A DNA stretch of 15,851 bases from JAXDBV01 sp034678415. GTDB lineage: Bacteria > Bacteroidota > Bacteroidia > Bacteroidales > VadinHA17. How positions within the stretch are numbered: the first letter of the stretch is position 1; each line of letters begins with the position of its first letter. Shown one piece after another: positions 1 through 8,224 of the stretch. The stretch spans positions 1 to 15,851 of the forward strand of contig JAXDBV010000010.1 of the NCBI GenBank assembly GCA_034678415.1, in the 5' to 3' direction. The notes beneath the pieces are model-generated. The model was not told the DNA's origin, made no database searches, and worked only from the letters and a program-made list of their open reading frames with translations. The translations under genes were made by a program, and so were the position numbers.

Positions 1-276
1 AAATCCCTGCCATACTATCGGCTTTATGCTCTGCCAGGAGGTGTCAAAACCTCCTGAAAACAGGATAAAGTTCAACGCGATGATCCCTACAAACTGCGCC
101 GTCTTGGGATTGTCAAAATATATGCCACCAATGCCCTCAGAACCGGCCAGGATGCCTACCGCGAGGAAAAATATTAGAATCGGAACGCCAAATTTGTATG
201 ATGTCTTTCCCGCATATAGGGATATGAACAGCAAGATCGATCCGATCAGTAATATGTTTTCAGTCGTTAAACTCAC
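1..276 (-). CDS. K+/H+ antiporter (CPA family, NhaP2/CvrA-like), N-terminal part, truncated by the window edge
   Basis: Reading the minus strand from a GTG at 276-274 gives 92 uninterrupted codons up to the window edge. The product begins VSLTTENILLIGSILLF and continues with hydrophobic segments, including GVPILIFFLAVGILAGSEG and FVGIIALNFILFSGG. The GSEGIGGIYFDN stretch followed by LNFILFSGGFDT is typical of the first transmembrane helices of bacterial potassium/proton antiporters, inner-membrane proteins that exchange K+ for H+. GTG is the only plausible start: the frame meets a TGA (306-304) shortly upstream and contains no ATG there. A purine-rich GAGGGG abuts the GTG. Only the first helices are visible, so the C-terminal regulatory domains cannot be checked. 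It diverges from the methyltransferase gene at 584 and probably has no link to the glycan locus. Confidence 0.8.
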   Translation of the reverse strand, partial: MSLTTENILLIGSILLFISLYAGKTSYKFGVPILIFFLAVGILAGSEGIGGIYFDNPKTAQFVGIIALNFILFSGGFDTSWQSIKPIVWQGF

Positions 277-583
277 CCCTCGTCCGGCTTTTTTGTAAAA
301 TATTCAAAAATAAATAACCATCCAATAATTCATCGTGTTTTTTCAGAAATTTCTACAAGTTATGGATGGTAATAAATAACTGGCAAATCCTTATATTTAC
401 TTCTCTTCGGCTGTATGCCAAAAGAACATAATGAAAATAAACAGGTTGTACCGCAAATATGTTTCGCCGAATATGATTTTTCTTCCTGACATCCGGGGAT
501 ATGCGCAGAATGAGGACCCCCGCTGGCCGGAGAAGCCATTGCCTTGATTCAAAACCTGATTGTGTTAACATAAAAATCTGAAC
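277..583. other. Divergent intergenic spacer, no gene seen
   Basis: This 307-nt spacer separates the minus-strand antiporter from the plus-strand methyltransferase and must hold both promoters. I see one minus-strand -7-like box (305-312) and a weaker plus-strand TATGTTTC at 458-465. A 7-bp inverted pair, ACCATCC at 317-323 and GGATGGT at 364-370, could form a long-range stem or mark a regulator site. A 72-codon minus-strand open frame at 353-571 has no recognisable family and an unlikely composition, so I do not call it a gene. No tRNA or small RNA is evident. Confidence 0.5.
305..312 (-). promoter_or_regulatory. Candidate -7 box for the antiporter gene
   Basis: On the minus strand the sequence TATTTTTG fits the Bacteroidetes -7 consensus TAnnTTTG. 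It lies about 29 nt upstream of the GTG start at 276. No clear TTTG -33 box sits at the usual 19-22 nt spacing, and the region is AT-rich, so the match could be chance. Confidence 0.3.
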
Positions 584-1276
584 ATGCTAAATTTAAAAAT
601 CAGAGTTTTCAGGATTGTTATAATGCTGATCGTTGTGCTTGTCGTTCCATTCCTGCCACTTCTTCTCTCCTGGCGGTGGGGCTGGTGGGAAGCATGGGTA
701 TTCGCTCTGACAGGTATACTGGGTTTCATTATCAGCCGCTTGCTGGCTGCACGGCGCCATCCCGACCTCATCATTGAACGATCCCGTTTCGGGACGCATG
801 AAAACACCAAGTCATGGGACAGGATATTGGCTCCCATGGTAAGCATGGGCGGTGCATCGATCCCTCTGGTTGCCGGGCTCGACGAACGCTTCGGATGGTC
901 TCCTTCTTTCACCCTGACCATGAACATCATAGCCCTCATCCTTTTCCTGGCTGGATTTGTACTGGGCTCGTATGCCCTCGTGGAAAACCGCTTCTTCTCC
1001 GGCATGGTGCGCATCCAGGCAGAACGCGGACACAGGGTGGTGACAGGAGGACCATACCGCTGGATCAGGCATCCCGGTTATTCTGGTGCGCTGCTCTCAT
1101 ACCTGGCAACTCCTCTCCTGCTCGACTCCTCATGGGCATTGGTTCCCGCTGGAATCCTCATGATATTGCTCCTGGTTCGAACAGCACTGGAAGATAAATC
1201 CCTGCAGGAAGAGCTGGATGGATACCGGGATTATTCCATGAAAGTGCGGTATCGCCTGCTGCCATGGGTGTGGTGA
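584..1276 (+). CDS. Isoprenylcysteine carboxyl methyltransferase (ICMT)-family membrane methyltransferase
   Basis: This is a 230-residue integral membrane protein with hydrophobic segments at about residues 11-29, 36-54, 112-133 and 170-198. The C-terminal half carries the family signature: GPYRWIRHPGYSGALL (156-171), then RTALEDKSLQEELDGYRDY (199-217), and a closing VRYRLLPW. In ICMT and phospholipid methyltransferases the R-H-P-x-Y motif and the R-x-x-x-E-D-x-x-L-x-x-E-x-x-G-Y-x-x-Y motif form the S-adenosylmethionine and substrate site at the membrane face. Bacterial members have mostly unassigned substrates, such as phospholipids, isoprenoid-like thiols or other lipids, so the reaction here stays general: SAM-dependent methylation of a membrane-associated molecule. 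The ATG at 584 gives a full-length family member. No strong Shine-Dalgarno precedes it, which is usual in Bacteroidetes. It converges on the beta-galactosidase gene across 90 nt in which I find no convincing terminator. Confidence 0.8.
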   Translation: MLNLKIRVFRIVIMLIVVLVVPFLPLLLSWRWGWWEAWVFALTGILGFIISRLLAARRHPDLIIERSRFGTHENTKSWDRILAPMVSMGGASIPLVAGLDERFGWSPSFTLTMNIIALILFLAGFVLGSYALVENRFFSGMVRIQAERGHRVVTGGPYRWIRHPGYSGALLSYLATPLLLDSSWALVPAGILMILLLVRTALEDKSLQEELDGYRDYSMKVRYRLLPWVW

Positions 1277-1366
1277 GGGAATGAGGCAGGGAAAAAGAAT
1301 AGGGTACCTTAAATTAAGTAAATAAATATCAACCGTTTTTCCGTAAAAATTGCCCTCCTGTTCCGT

Positions 1367-4300
1367 CTATTCGAGCCTTATCCTTGCCAGTTTCCACAGA
1401 TCCGTATCTTTCTCAAACGGCCTGATCCTGAAAGTGAAACTGTATTCGTCAGGCATCAGGCGGTACACGGGCAACGGTTTGGCTCCCCAGGAATCGTTAC
1501 CTCCCACACCTCGTTGCTGCATGTCTATATGTAATGACACGAAATCCTTTTTCTTCAGGTCAACGGTATGCATGCTGCCTCTTCTCGGTTGCGTCAGGTC
1601 TTCCATCGTGTAATGAAGCGCCGACAGGCTCATCAGGGGCATGCCGCAGAAGAGGATTCCCGATCCGTTGTCCTTGCTCAGCGCCATCCATCGCACATCC
1701 GTCTTGTTGCCATTCTCCTGCGGACTGATATAGGGAGTATACTGGTCGGTTACCATGCTCTCATAGAAGCCCACAAACGCGCTGGTTTTACGGTCACGAT
1801 AATTCTCATGAGGCCCCCGGCCAAACCAGCACATCTTCTCAAATCCCTCAGGGATCAGCATCCTCATACCAAACCTCGGCATCTCAGGCAATCCTTCCTT
1901 TTCCGGTATGAAGTGGGTGTTGATGACCAGGTCACCTGAACTGTGGATATCATAAGTGATAATATTTTTTGATGATACATCGGGAAGGAAAAAGTTCGAC
2001 ACCACCCGGTAATGGTAGTCATCGATCTTTTTCAGATCAAACGATTCAAGCCTGCGGTTCTTCCCGGCATTTTTCCATACGGCACACTCCATGGGCATCC
2101 TGTTCCCAAAATCATTGTCGGTAGGCGGTCTCCAGAATACCGTTTCGGGAGACTGCCTGAAAATGATATTATCCTTGTATGTAAAGGCTGCGATTTCCCC
2201 GCTAACCCTGTCGAAGACGATCGTGAGATCATCGTTCATCAATACCAAGGCCTGTTCGTTACCGGATGTCCTGAACGGGCTTGTCTTCTCGGGGATGGCA
2301 ATAGGCGTTTCTTTTTTTATCGGTAGCCTGAACTGCTCGCGTGCTATCACATACCCGGCGGGAACCAGTGCTGTCTCTTCGCTGGTTGTGGCAATGAAGT
2401 TCAGGAAATATTCCGCTCCCGGCTCGGCTTCCAGCGCCGGCAGATCGAGTTCAATGATCCTGCTTTTCAGGGGACCGATGTCAGACACTGGGATACTACC
2501 TTTCGCCAGTACGGTATGATCTTTTATCAGGTTATATTCAACAATGTATCCCTCCAGGGTGATAAAGCTGAATTTATTGGTGATCTCGATAGTTCCTTTT
2601 TGCAGATCCACCGCCTTGAATCCAATGTTCTGGTATACCTTTTTTACCTCCAACAGTCCCGGTTTACGTGTCCTGTCCGGCCACACGAGCCCGTTCAGGC
2701 AGAAATCATCGTCGCTCGGCACCCCGGGGGGACCGAAGTCACCGCCGTAAGCCCAGTACTTTTCACCGGTGTCGGTAGTCTTCACAAATCCCTGGTCAAC
2801 CCAGTCCCATATGCAACCGCCCTGGAGGATATCAAACTTCTCCATAATATCCCAGTATTCCTGGAAATTGCCGGTACTGTTGCCCATGGCATGAGCGTAC
2901 TCGCACATGATCAGCGGCCGGTCGCTATTTTTTTCCGCATAACCGGTCAGTTCATCAAGGGAGGGGTACATGGGGCAATAGATATCGGTATTACGATCCA
3001 GCTCGGCGCGCTCGTACTGCACGGGACGGGTTTTGTCCCTCTCCTTTAACCAGTCGTAGGTGGCATAGAAACAAACACCGTTGCCCGCCTCATTGCCCAG
3101 CGACCATATGATGATAGAGGGATGGTTCTTATCCCTCTCCACCATCCGTGTGGTCCTCTCCATGTGCGCCAAAATCCAGTCAGGATTATTGCCCAGGGTC
3201 CTGTCGGGTTTATACCCCATGCCATGCGATTCAATGTTCGCCTCGTCAATGACGTAAATGCCGTAAATGTCACAGAGGGTATACCAGTACGGGTCGTTGG
3301 GATAGTGGCATGTCCTTACCGTATTGATGTTGTTCTGTTTGAAGAGTTGTATATCCCTGAGCATCGATTCGCGCGATATCACATGACCGGTGTACTGGTC
3401 ATGTTCATGGCGGTTCACCCCCTTGATGGTGACCGGCACACCGTTGACCAGCAACCGTCCGTCTTTAATCTCTACATTCCTGAATCCCACATTACAGCTT
3501 ACGGCTTCGATCGTCTGCGACTTCTTGTCTTTCAGATGCAGCACCAGGGTATACAGGTTCGGGGTCTCGGCCGTCCACCGTGCAGGTTCTGCCAGTTTGT
3601 CCCGGAGGGTTAGCGTGCACGCTTTATTTTTATTAAGATCGATGGCCATCCTTTGCTCCTTAACCAGATTCCCTGCCGCATCATACAGCAACATCTCCAA
3701 GGTCGTGGCATTGGATCGGAGCCTGGGATGGTAGTTGACAAGCTCCACGTCCACCTCGAGTATCCCGTCACGGTAGTCGTTTTCCAGTCCTGCCCTGGCC
3801 CAGAAATCACGGATATGGGTCAGGGGACTGGCATAGATGTACACATCACGTTCAATGCCGCTGATACGCCAGAAGTCCTGGCACTCCAGGAAACTCCCGT
3901 CACTCCAACGGTATACTTCAAGAGCAAGGATGTTCTCACCGGGGTGAACATAGCCGGTGATGTCAAATTCGGCCGGCAGCTTTGAATCTTCACTGTATCC
4001 TACCTTAAGACCGTTGATCCATAGGTACATGGCCGATTTCACCGCACCAAAATGGATGAAGATCCTGTGATTTTCCCATTCCGGGGGAATGGTGAAGGTG
4101 TGGCGGTATGATCCCACGGGATTATAGTCATCGGGTATGTCGGGTGGCTGAGGATTTTGCGTGAATTCGTATGGGATGTTAACATAGATGGGTGTCCCAA
4201 ATCCGTTTAGCTCCCAGTTGGCCGGAACAGGAATTTCCTCCCAGTGGGTCACATCAAATGAGGGATCATGGAATCCCACCGGCCGGTCGGAAGGTTTTTC

Positions 4301-4531
4301 CACCCAGTGAAACTTCCAGTTGCCGTTGAGCAACCGGTAGTATGGCGATGCGTCCCAACGATTCTCCCGCGCTGCATCCACCGACGGAAAGGGCAGAAAC
4401 GTGGCATGCATTTCCTCACGGTTAATACCAGACACCCCGGGATTCTCCCAGTCATTCACCTGCTGCGCTGATGATAACAGGCCGGCAGACACGATTAAAC
4501 AACCGAAAAATAGTGGTCTTAACGCGTTCAT
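1367..4531 (-). CDS. lacZ: Exported beta-galactosidase, GH2 (LacZ type)
   Basis: This 1054-residue protein hydrolyses terminal beta-galactosides. It starts with a Sec signal peptide (hydrophobic core at about residues 7-19, likely cut after SSA near 22), so it acts in the periplasm or outside. The GH2 layout is complete: jelly-roll sugar-binding domain at about 50-235, immunoglobulin-like domain at about 240-350, TIM barrel at about 352-645, and a LacZ-type C-terminal small-chain domain at about 770-1045. In the barrel, SLGNEAGNG carries the acid/base Glu481 and IMCEYAHAMGNS carries the nucleophile Glu544. GGCIWDWVDQGF (571-582) and GVNRHEHD (371-378) are also typical. The length matches E. 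coli LacZ (1023) plus a signal peptide. It is the last gene of the minus-strand cluster, separated from the broken gene upstream by 328 nt that hold two palindromes, so it probably has its own promoter. In this setting it would remove beta-Gal after fucose and alpha-linked caps are taken off. The stop codon is TAG. Confidence 0.95.
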   Translation of the reverse strand: MNALRPLFFGCLIVSAGLLSSAQQVNDWENPGVSGINREEMHATFLPFPSVDAARENRWDASPYYRLLNGNWKFHWVEKPSDRPVGFHDPSFDVTHWEEIPVPANWELNGFGTPIYVNIPYEFTQNPQPPDIPDDYNPVGSYRHTFTIPPEWENHRIFIHFGAVKSAMYLWINGLKVGYSEDSKLPAEFDITGYVHPGENILALEVYRWSDGSFLECQDFWRISGIERDVYIYASPLTHIRDFWARAGLENDYRDGILEVDVELVNYHPRLRSNATTLEMLLYDAAGNLVKEQRMAIDLNKNKACTLTLRDKLAEPARWTAETPNLYTLVLHLKDKKSQTIEAVSCNVGFRNVEIKDGRLLVNGVPVTIKGVNRHEHDQYTGHVISRESMLRDIQLFKQNNINTVRTCHYPNDPYWYTLCDIYGIYVIDEANIESHGMGYKPDRTLGNNPDWILAHMERTTRMVERDKNHPSIIIWSLGNEAGNGVCFYATYDWLKERDKTRPVQYERAELDRNTDIYCPMYPSLDELTGYAEKNSDRPLIMCEYAHAMGNSTGNFQEYWDIMEKFDILQGGCIWDWVDQGFVKTTDTGEKYWAYGGDFGPPGVPSDDDFCLNGLVWPDRTRKPGLLEVKKVYQNIGFKAVDLQKGTIEITNKFSFITLEGYIVEYNLIKDHTVLAKGSIPVSDIGPLKSRIIELDLPALEAEPGAEYFLNFIATTSEETALVPAGYVIAREQFRLPIKKETPIAIPEKTSPFRTSGNEQALVLMNDDLTIVFDRVSGEIAAFTYKDNIIFRQSPETVFWRPPTDNDFGNRMPMECAVWKNAGKNRRLESFDLKKIDDYHYRVVSNFFLPDVSSKNIITYDIHSSGDLVINTHFIPEKEGLPEMPRFGMRMLIPEGFEKMCWFGRGPHENYRDRKTSAFVGFYESMVTDQYTPYISPQENGNKTDVRWMALSKDNGSGILFCGMPLMSLSALHYTMEDLTQPRRGSMHTVDLKKKDFVSLHIDMQQRGVGGNDSWGAKPLPVYRLMPDEYSFTFRIRPFEKDTDLWKLARIRLE

Positions 4532-4581
4532 AAATTATGTAATTTATTACAGAATTCTCTCAATAATTAATTCATTAATTC

Positions 4582-4593
4582 ATCCCGCGGGAT
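4582..4593. repeat. 12-bp perfect palindrome ATCCCGCGGGAT in the lacZ 5' region
   Basis: This GC-rich self-complementary 12-mer is embedded in an otherwise AT-rich stretch, 50-62 nt upstream of the lacZ ATG. It could be a regulator half-site pair or a small RNA stem in the leader. It has no loop, and the following run on the plus strand (TTCTTTTCTTTCT) is only loosely terminator-like. Confidence 0.4.
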
Positions 4594-4642
4594 TCTTTTC
4601 TTTCTAAAGTTAGCAAAGTTTTCATTGTCCGGGAAGCCAGGA

Positions 4643-4664
4643 GCAGGGTAATTATTTACCCTGC
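4643..4664. promoter_or_regulatory. Perfect 9-bp inverted repeat upstream of lacZ (candidate operator)
   Basis: The left arm GCAGGGTAA (4643-4651) and right arm TTACCCTGC (4656-4664) are exact reverse complements around a 4-nt centre, TTAT. The repeat lies about 112 nt upstream of the lacZ ATG. No U-tract follows on either strand, so a simple intrinsic terminator is unlikely. The size and symmetry suit a dimeric repressor or activator site of LacI or GntR type, which is inference. No regulator gene lies in the window. Confidence 0.45.
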
Positions 4665-4859
4665 CACCCGTCATCATTTCTGTTCCCGTGCCTTCACAAA
4701 AAATCCCCATCTGTTTTATCCCGTCGGGTCGTGTCAAATGTCCAACATTTTATATGAAACCATCTCTTGCAACCTTTACTCACTGTGCAATTCCACGAAC
4801 GACACAGGCTTAGGTTCAGCTATTGGCTGCCAGGCAGAACGAAGGAATGTGAATGACAA

Positions 4860-5962
4860 CTAATTCTTTCTTTTCTTAGGGTACCCTTCCTCGATTCTGT
4901 TGGCCATTGCCCAAAAGATTTCCATTGGTGTGTCAGGCTGCACATTATGGGTTGGGCTGAGAATAAGGCTGCCGTGTCTGCCGATGGTTTCGTACCTCTT
5001 CCTGACCTCAACCCTTACATCATGCACAGTGCCGAAAGGCAGTGTCCTCTGTTCATCAATGCTTCCACGGAAGCATAGCTTCCTGCCGTATTTCCTTTTC
5101 AGCAGCTCAGGATCCATGCAGGCAGGCTGAACAGGATTCAGAATATCCAGACCTGTATCAATAAGATCGGGAATGATGGGAAGGATATTTCCGTCAGAAT
5201 GATAGGCAATTTTGATGTCGGATTGATCTTCTTCAGCTCGGCGTAGAATTGGGCCATTCGTTCCTTGAAAAAGCATCCCCAGGTATCCGGTGAGATGAGC
5301 ATGCCGCGTTGTGTGCCCACATCATCGCCGGTCCATATCATGTCAACACCCATTGCAGTCATTTTTTTCGCTATGGCAAGGTTATAACGGTACGGTATTT
5401 CCAGTATCTCCTCCGCCAGGCCGGGATTGGCGATCAGATCGACCAGTTGCCTGTCGTATCCGCTCTATGCCCAGGCTTTCTCGAAGATGGTGGTACCCGT
5501 TGCGCCGGCAATGAAGTAATCCTTTTTGTAGTCCCTGAAGGCCACCACACTGTTCCGGTACACCTCGGGATCAGTGGGATCGGGCGGGGTATAAGATGTC
5601 AGGTTCTTTTCATCCTCCAGCGGTTGCCCTACAAGTTTGAGATATATACCTGTGCCAAAACGGGTTTGGTATTCCACAGCCTGTCTCTTTACTCCCCATT
5701 TGTCATAAAAAACATCGCAGGGAGAGAGGTCGGTGGTGCTCCATCCCCAGGTGCCGTACCATGCCACGATGATATCCTGGTCGAGGGCCTGTTCCGGGAA
5801 GAAGGGTTCCTGCCATGACAGACCTTTTTCCAGGGCTTGTCTTTTCCGCCGGAGATCAACCCGCCGCCGCCGTTCGAATTCGGCAGTAAGGCTAATCTGT
5901 ATGGGACAGCGGTCGGGTATCCCGTGGTTGAGTGCAGTAAGCACACGCTCCCTGTGGTTCAT
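4860..5962 (-). pseudogene. Uroporphyrinogen decarboxylase (URO-D) family gene, broken by an in-frame TAG and a frameshift
   Basis: The start is ATG at 5962-5960 (MNHRERVLTALNHGIPDR), 5 nt after the GH36 stop. The frame runs 165 codons to TAG at 5467-5465, inside a stretch (GTTIFEKAWA, stop, SGYDRQLVDLIANPGLAEEIL) where related proteins read straight through, usually with Leu. The same frame then continues through MTAMGVDMIWTGDDVGTQ to LKKINP. Near 5217-5222 it shifts: DIKIAYHSDGNILPIIPDLI onward reads in another frame, so one base is missing. It ends at TAG 4862-4860 after LSPTHNVQPDTPMEIFWAM. About 367 codons in all is normal for the family. The His-Ser-Asp-Gly and THN-QPDTP motifs mark the MtaA/MtbA/CmuA-like branch of URO-D proteins (methyl transfer from corrinoids) or close relatives of unknown role common in Bacteroidetes, rather than haem-pathway HemE. 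Either a pseudogene or two base errors in the assembly. Confidence 0.8.
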
Positions 5963-5967
5963 ACCCG

Positions 5968-8079
5968 TCAATACTGGATCCTCCACCGTGCCTCTGTCGC
6001 AGATGGCGACAGGAGGGTGATGCTGCGAATGTTTCCTGAATGCCGCATGCCCTTCACTACGGCATCGCTGCAGCAAACCTCTCCTGGCCGGTATCCCTCC
6101 GGTTCGTGTATATATATTATATATGGATCATTGGGGACCAGCTGGCTTCTTCCCGACAGGGTGTTCTGGTTCCACTCCAGGTCTTTCAGTTCGGTTCCCC
6201 CGCAGCTGATATGCCTGCTTGTTGCCAACAGTTGAGGATGATCCTTTTTTTCTCGTATGCAGAACAGCTGGCAGTTGAATATGCGGTTAACAGGCGGGGG
6301 GATGAACACGTCGCGGAAGATACCGCAAAACTGTTTGGTCCAGAACTCAAACACCAGGTATTCCTTGTTCTTGTCCAGTCCGAGATCAGAGAAGGAGATC
6401 GTTTTCTCATGCTCTTCGGTGCGACCCAGCAGCATCCATGATTCCCAGGGTTTGTTTATCTCGAGGGAGTACAGGTTGTAAGGGCTTTCCAGGTTCCCGT
6501 CAAATACTCGCTGGGCATCGCCGCTCAGCTCGGCGTCCACGCGTCCAAGCTCCATGGTGCGGGAAGGATCAACATCGTACACCTGCCCTGGAAGGGTGAA
6601 CAGGACGGGCAGTGTGCGCCTGGCCGGCTCAATCGCCGGTGTACGGTAGATCTCCGCTTTGTCGGTAAGCATATACAGAGAACCAGTAAGGGTGGTGACC
6701 ATACATGAACGGTATCCCTCCTCTTCGCTCAGTTCAATATGGTCGGGATCGTTGCGCCACACCACATTGTTGAATGAGTTGAATTGGGTGAGACAGGCAT
6801 AACCGTAGCCGTCACCTCCGATGCGGCATCCGTCAATGATGCCTGTGAGCTCGGGCCGGGCGCCCCAGCAGCCCAGCATGAAGCTTTCTTCCCCGATCTC
6901 CATCCTGATGGTCCGTACAACGTCGCGGTATATGTTCACACGGTCAAGGTTCCGGCCGATAAAATAATCCGCGTAACTGTTATATCCCTCGTAGCGCAGG
7001 TGCCTCAGCGCATCCACCTTGAAATAGCCCCATCCTTTCTCACGGAGCCCCCTGTAAATGGGACGGATAATGCTGTCAAGGGTGGCCGGGCTGGAGCCGT
7101 CAAGCACATATCCCACCCAGCGCCCGTAGGCCGGGTTACCGTCTGCATCCCTCACAAAGTACTCCGGGTGCGATTCGGCAAATTCCTTCTGGTGGAACGA
7201 GGTGTACGTCCAGATACCGGGGACCATGCCTCTCGACCTGATATATTCGGCCAGAACGCCCAACCCGGATGGGAACTTGTCATTGGGTATGTTCCACGTT
7301 GAGGGTAGCCCGGCAGGTTCCTGCTGGTATCCGTCGTCAATCTGCAGGTATGAAAGACCGTAGGGTACGAGTGTCTCCTGTAACACATCGGCCACATCCC
7401 TGATATTCTGTTCGGTCACCTCGTTGAAATAAGCGAACCATGAGCACCAGCCGGCAACCGATGGTTGCCATACCTCGTACGTCCATGGCTCGAAAAACTC
7501 AAGACCCCGATGTTGCTGATAGTACCGTGGCCTGAATCTCAGGCCAATCTGGTATCCTGTGGATGTGATCTCAAACCGGTTGGCAACGCCACCGGATGAC
7601 AAAGGGATCACCCGGGTCCGTGCCGGGTAATCAACCGATAAAAGCCAGTCTTTGTGCCGGTCATACACTGCATGGTTACGCAAGTTGTGGCTCAGCCCAA
7701 CCGAATGCCTGACAAGGTTTTTCTGTCGCGGCGGACGGTCAGCTTCACAGGGGAAGGATTGTCCGCTGCCATTCACAACACCTTTTATCCTGACCGGTTC
7801 ATTGGTCGCTGAGGTGAATGAAATAACCTGGTGAATGACGGAATTCTTTATATCCGTGATCCTGTTTATACGTAACGTGCCCGACGAGCTTTCAATATGC
7901 CCGGTGAAAATGGTGTCACCGGCATAGGTAAGGGCGATAGTATTACCTGAAATCTCCACCCCGGCCGGCTCAAGAGGGGCTGTTTCCGTACCGGCATCCC
8001 TCTTGCCGGTGCATGAGAGGGTGAGGAAAAGTAAGAGAAAGAAGAGCCTGGACATGATATAAAATAATCCCTGTTTCAT
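5968..8079 (-). CDS. GH36-type alpha-galactosidase (clan GH-D), probable lipoprotein
   Basis: This 703-residue glycosidase probably releases terminal alpha-linked Gal; some GH36 members release alpha-GalNAc. The N-terminus has a hydrophobic stretch ending LTLSC (Cys23), a loose lipobox, so it is probably exported and lipid-anchored. A second ATG (residue 9) gives a shorter signal and could be the true start. The beta-rich N-terminal domain runs to about 200. The barrel follows: WCSWFAYFNEVT (211-222), LQIDDGYQ (245-252), YFKVDALRH (352-360) with Asp356 as expected nucleophile, and DGCRIGGDGYG (416-426) with Asp423 as expected acid/base. A C-terminal beta-sandwich contains several cysteines, including a Cys-Cys pair at 669-670, slightly odd for an exported protein. 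The WCSW and IDDGYQ motifs also recall the raffinose-synthase/SIP branch of GH36, so substrate is open. The gene lies 241 nt downstream of GH29 and overlaps nothing. The broken URO-D gene follows after 5 nt, so the two were co-transcribed. Confidence 0.85.
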   Translation of the reverse strand: MKQGLFYIMSRLFFLLLFLTLSCTGKRDAGTETAPLEPAGVEISGNTIALTYAGDTIFTGHIESSSGTLRINRITDIKNSVIHQVISFTSATNEPVRIKGVVNGSGQSFPCEADRPPRQKNLVRHSVGLSHNLRNHAVYDRHKDWLLSVDYPARTRVIPLSSGGVANRFEITSTGYQIGLRFRPRYYQQHRGLEFFEPWTYEVWQPSVAGWCSWFAYFNEVTEQNIRDVADVLQETLVPYGLSYLQIDDGYQQEPAGLPSTWNIPNDKFPSGLGVLAEYIRSRGMVPGIWTYTSFHQKEFAESHPEYFVRDADGNPAYGRWVGYVLDGSSPATLDSIIRPIYRGLREKGWGYFKVDALRHLRYEGYNSYADYFIGRNLDRVNIYRDVVRTIRMEIGEESFMLGCWGARPELTGIIDGCRIGGDGYGYACLTQFNSFNNVVWRNDPDHIELSEEEGYRSCMVTTLTGSLYMLTDKAEIYRTPAIEPARRTLPVLFTLPGQVYDVDPSRTMELGRVDAELSGDAQRVFDGNLESPYNLYSLEINKPWESWMLLGRTEEHEKTISFSDLGLDKNKEYLVFEFWTKQFCGIFRDVFIPPPVNRIFNCQLFCIREKKDHPQLLATSRHISCGGTELKDLEWNQNTLSGRSQLVPNDPYIIYIHEPEGYRPGEVCCSDAVVKGMRHSGNIRSITLLSPSATEARWRIQY

Positions 8080-8101
8080 GGTATGAATGATGATAGACTA
8101 T

Positions 8102-8134
8102 TAAATATAGAATAAAAATACATATGGAATTCAA
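8102..8134 (-). promoter_or_regulatory. Candidate promoter for the GH36 gene
   Basis: On the minus strand TATATTTA (plus 8102-8109) resembles the Bacteroidetes -7 box TAnnTTTG with one mismatch. A TTGA (plus 8131-8134) lies 21 nt further upstream, about where a -33 box would sit. The -7 box is 22 nt from the GH36 ATG. The AT-rich setting raises the chance of a random match. Confidence 0.35.
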
Positions 8135-8209
8135 TGTACAACAGGTATTTGTAAAAAACAGCCAGGGATCTTATTTCCGGCAGCCCGCTGGTGCTTCGGA
8201 ATTCTTTTC

Positions 8210-8224
8210 ACCGGTAAAACCGGT
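8210..8224. repeat. Duplicated palindrome ACCGGT-AAA-ACCGGT
   Basis: Two copies of the self-complementary hexamer ACCGGT (8210-8215 and 8219-8224) are separated by AAA. The element is both a direct and an inverted repeat and can form a 6-bp stem. It lies between GH29 and GH36. No U-tract follows on the minus strand, so it is not a clear terminator. It may be a protein site or chance. Confidence 0.3.

Larger units (their letters stand above)
4532..4859. other. Intergenic region upstream of lacZ, likely promoter and control region
   Basis: This 328-nt region has no confident gene. The half near lacZ is AT-rich and, on the minus strand, holds -7-like sequences: AAAACTTTG (4614-4622 in plus coordinates) and TAACTTTA (4605-4612), neither with a clear -33 TTTG. 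Two palindromes, listed separately, sit here. At its right end, in the same frame as the end of the broken gene upstream, 27 sense codons run from 4859 to a TAA at 4776-4778. They could be a former C-terminal extension or chance. Confidence 0.45.

Noticed and set aside
353..571. 72-codon minus-strand open frame in the antiporter-methyltransferase spacer
   Set aside because: No recognisable motif, an Arg/Ile-rich unstructured composition, and overlap with the region that must hold both promoters.
500..575. tRNA-like stretch with a GTTTTGAATC element on the minus strand
   Set aside because: The T-arm match is poor, and no cloverleaf with a 7-bp acceptor stem can be drawn from the flanks.
1277..1366. 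Bidirectional terminator between the methyltransferase gene and lacZ
   Set aside because: Only weak A/T pairings (TTTTT with AAAAA around CCGT) and a 6-bp GGTACC palindrome are present. No GC-rich stem with a U-tract could be found.
3122..3613. Long plus-strand open frame of 163 codons antisense to lacZ
   Set aside because: It lies wholly within the conserved GH2 coding sequence on the other strand. Its translation has no family features, so it is a by-product of lacZ codon composition.
4643..4664. Intrinsic terminator for the GH36/URO-D transcript
   Set aside because: The 9-bp stem is good, but the bases after it on the minus strand are GC-rich rather than a U-tract, so a protein-binding site is the better reading.
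5217..5222. Programmed ribosomal frameshift in the URO-D gene
   Set aside because: No slippery heptamer is apparent at the shift point, and the same gene has an independent premature stop. Decay or a base-calling error explains both better.
5465..5467. In-frame TAG in a corrinoid-methyltransferase-like gene as a possible pyrrolysine codon
   Set aside because: Pyrrolysine is known from the methylamine methyltransferases, not from the URO-D partner family. The gene also has a frameshift downstream, and TAG is used as an ordinary terminal stop by the lacZ and GH109 genes here.
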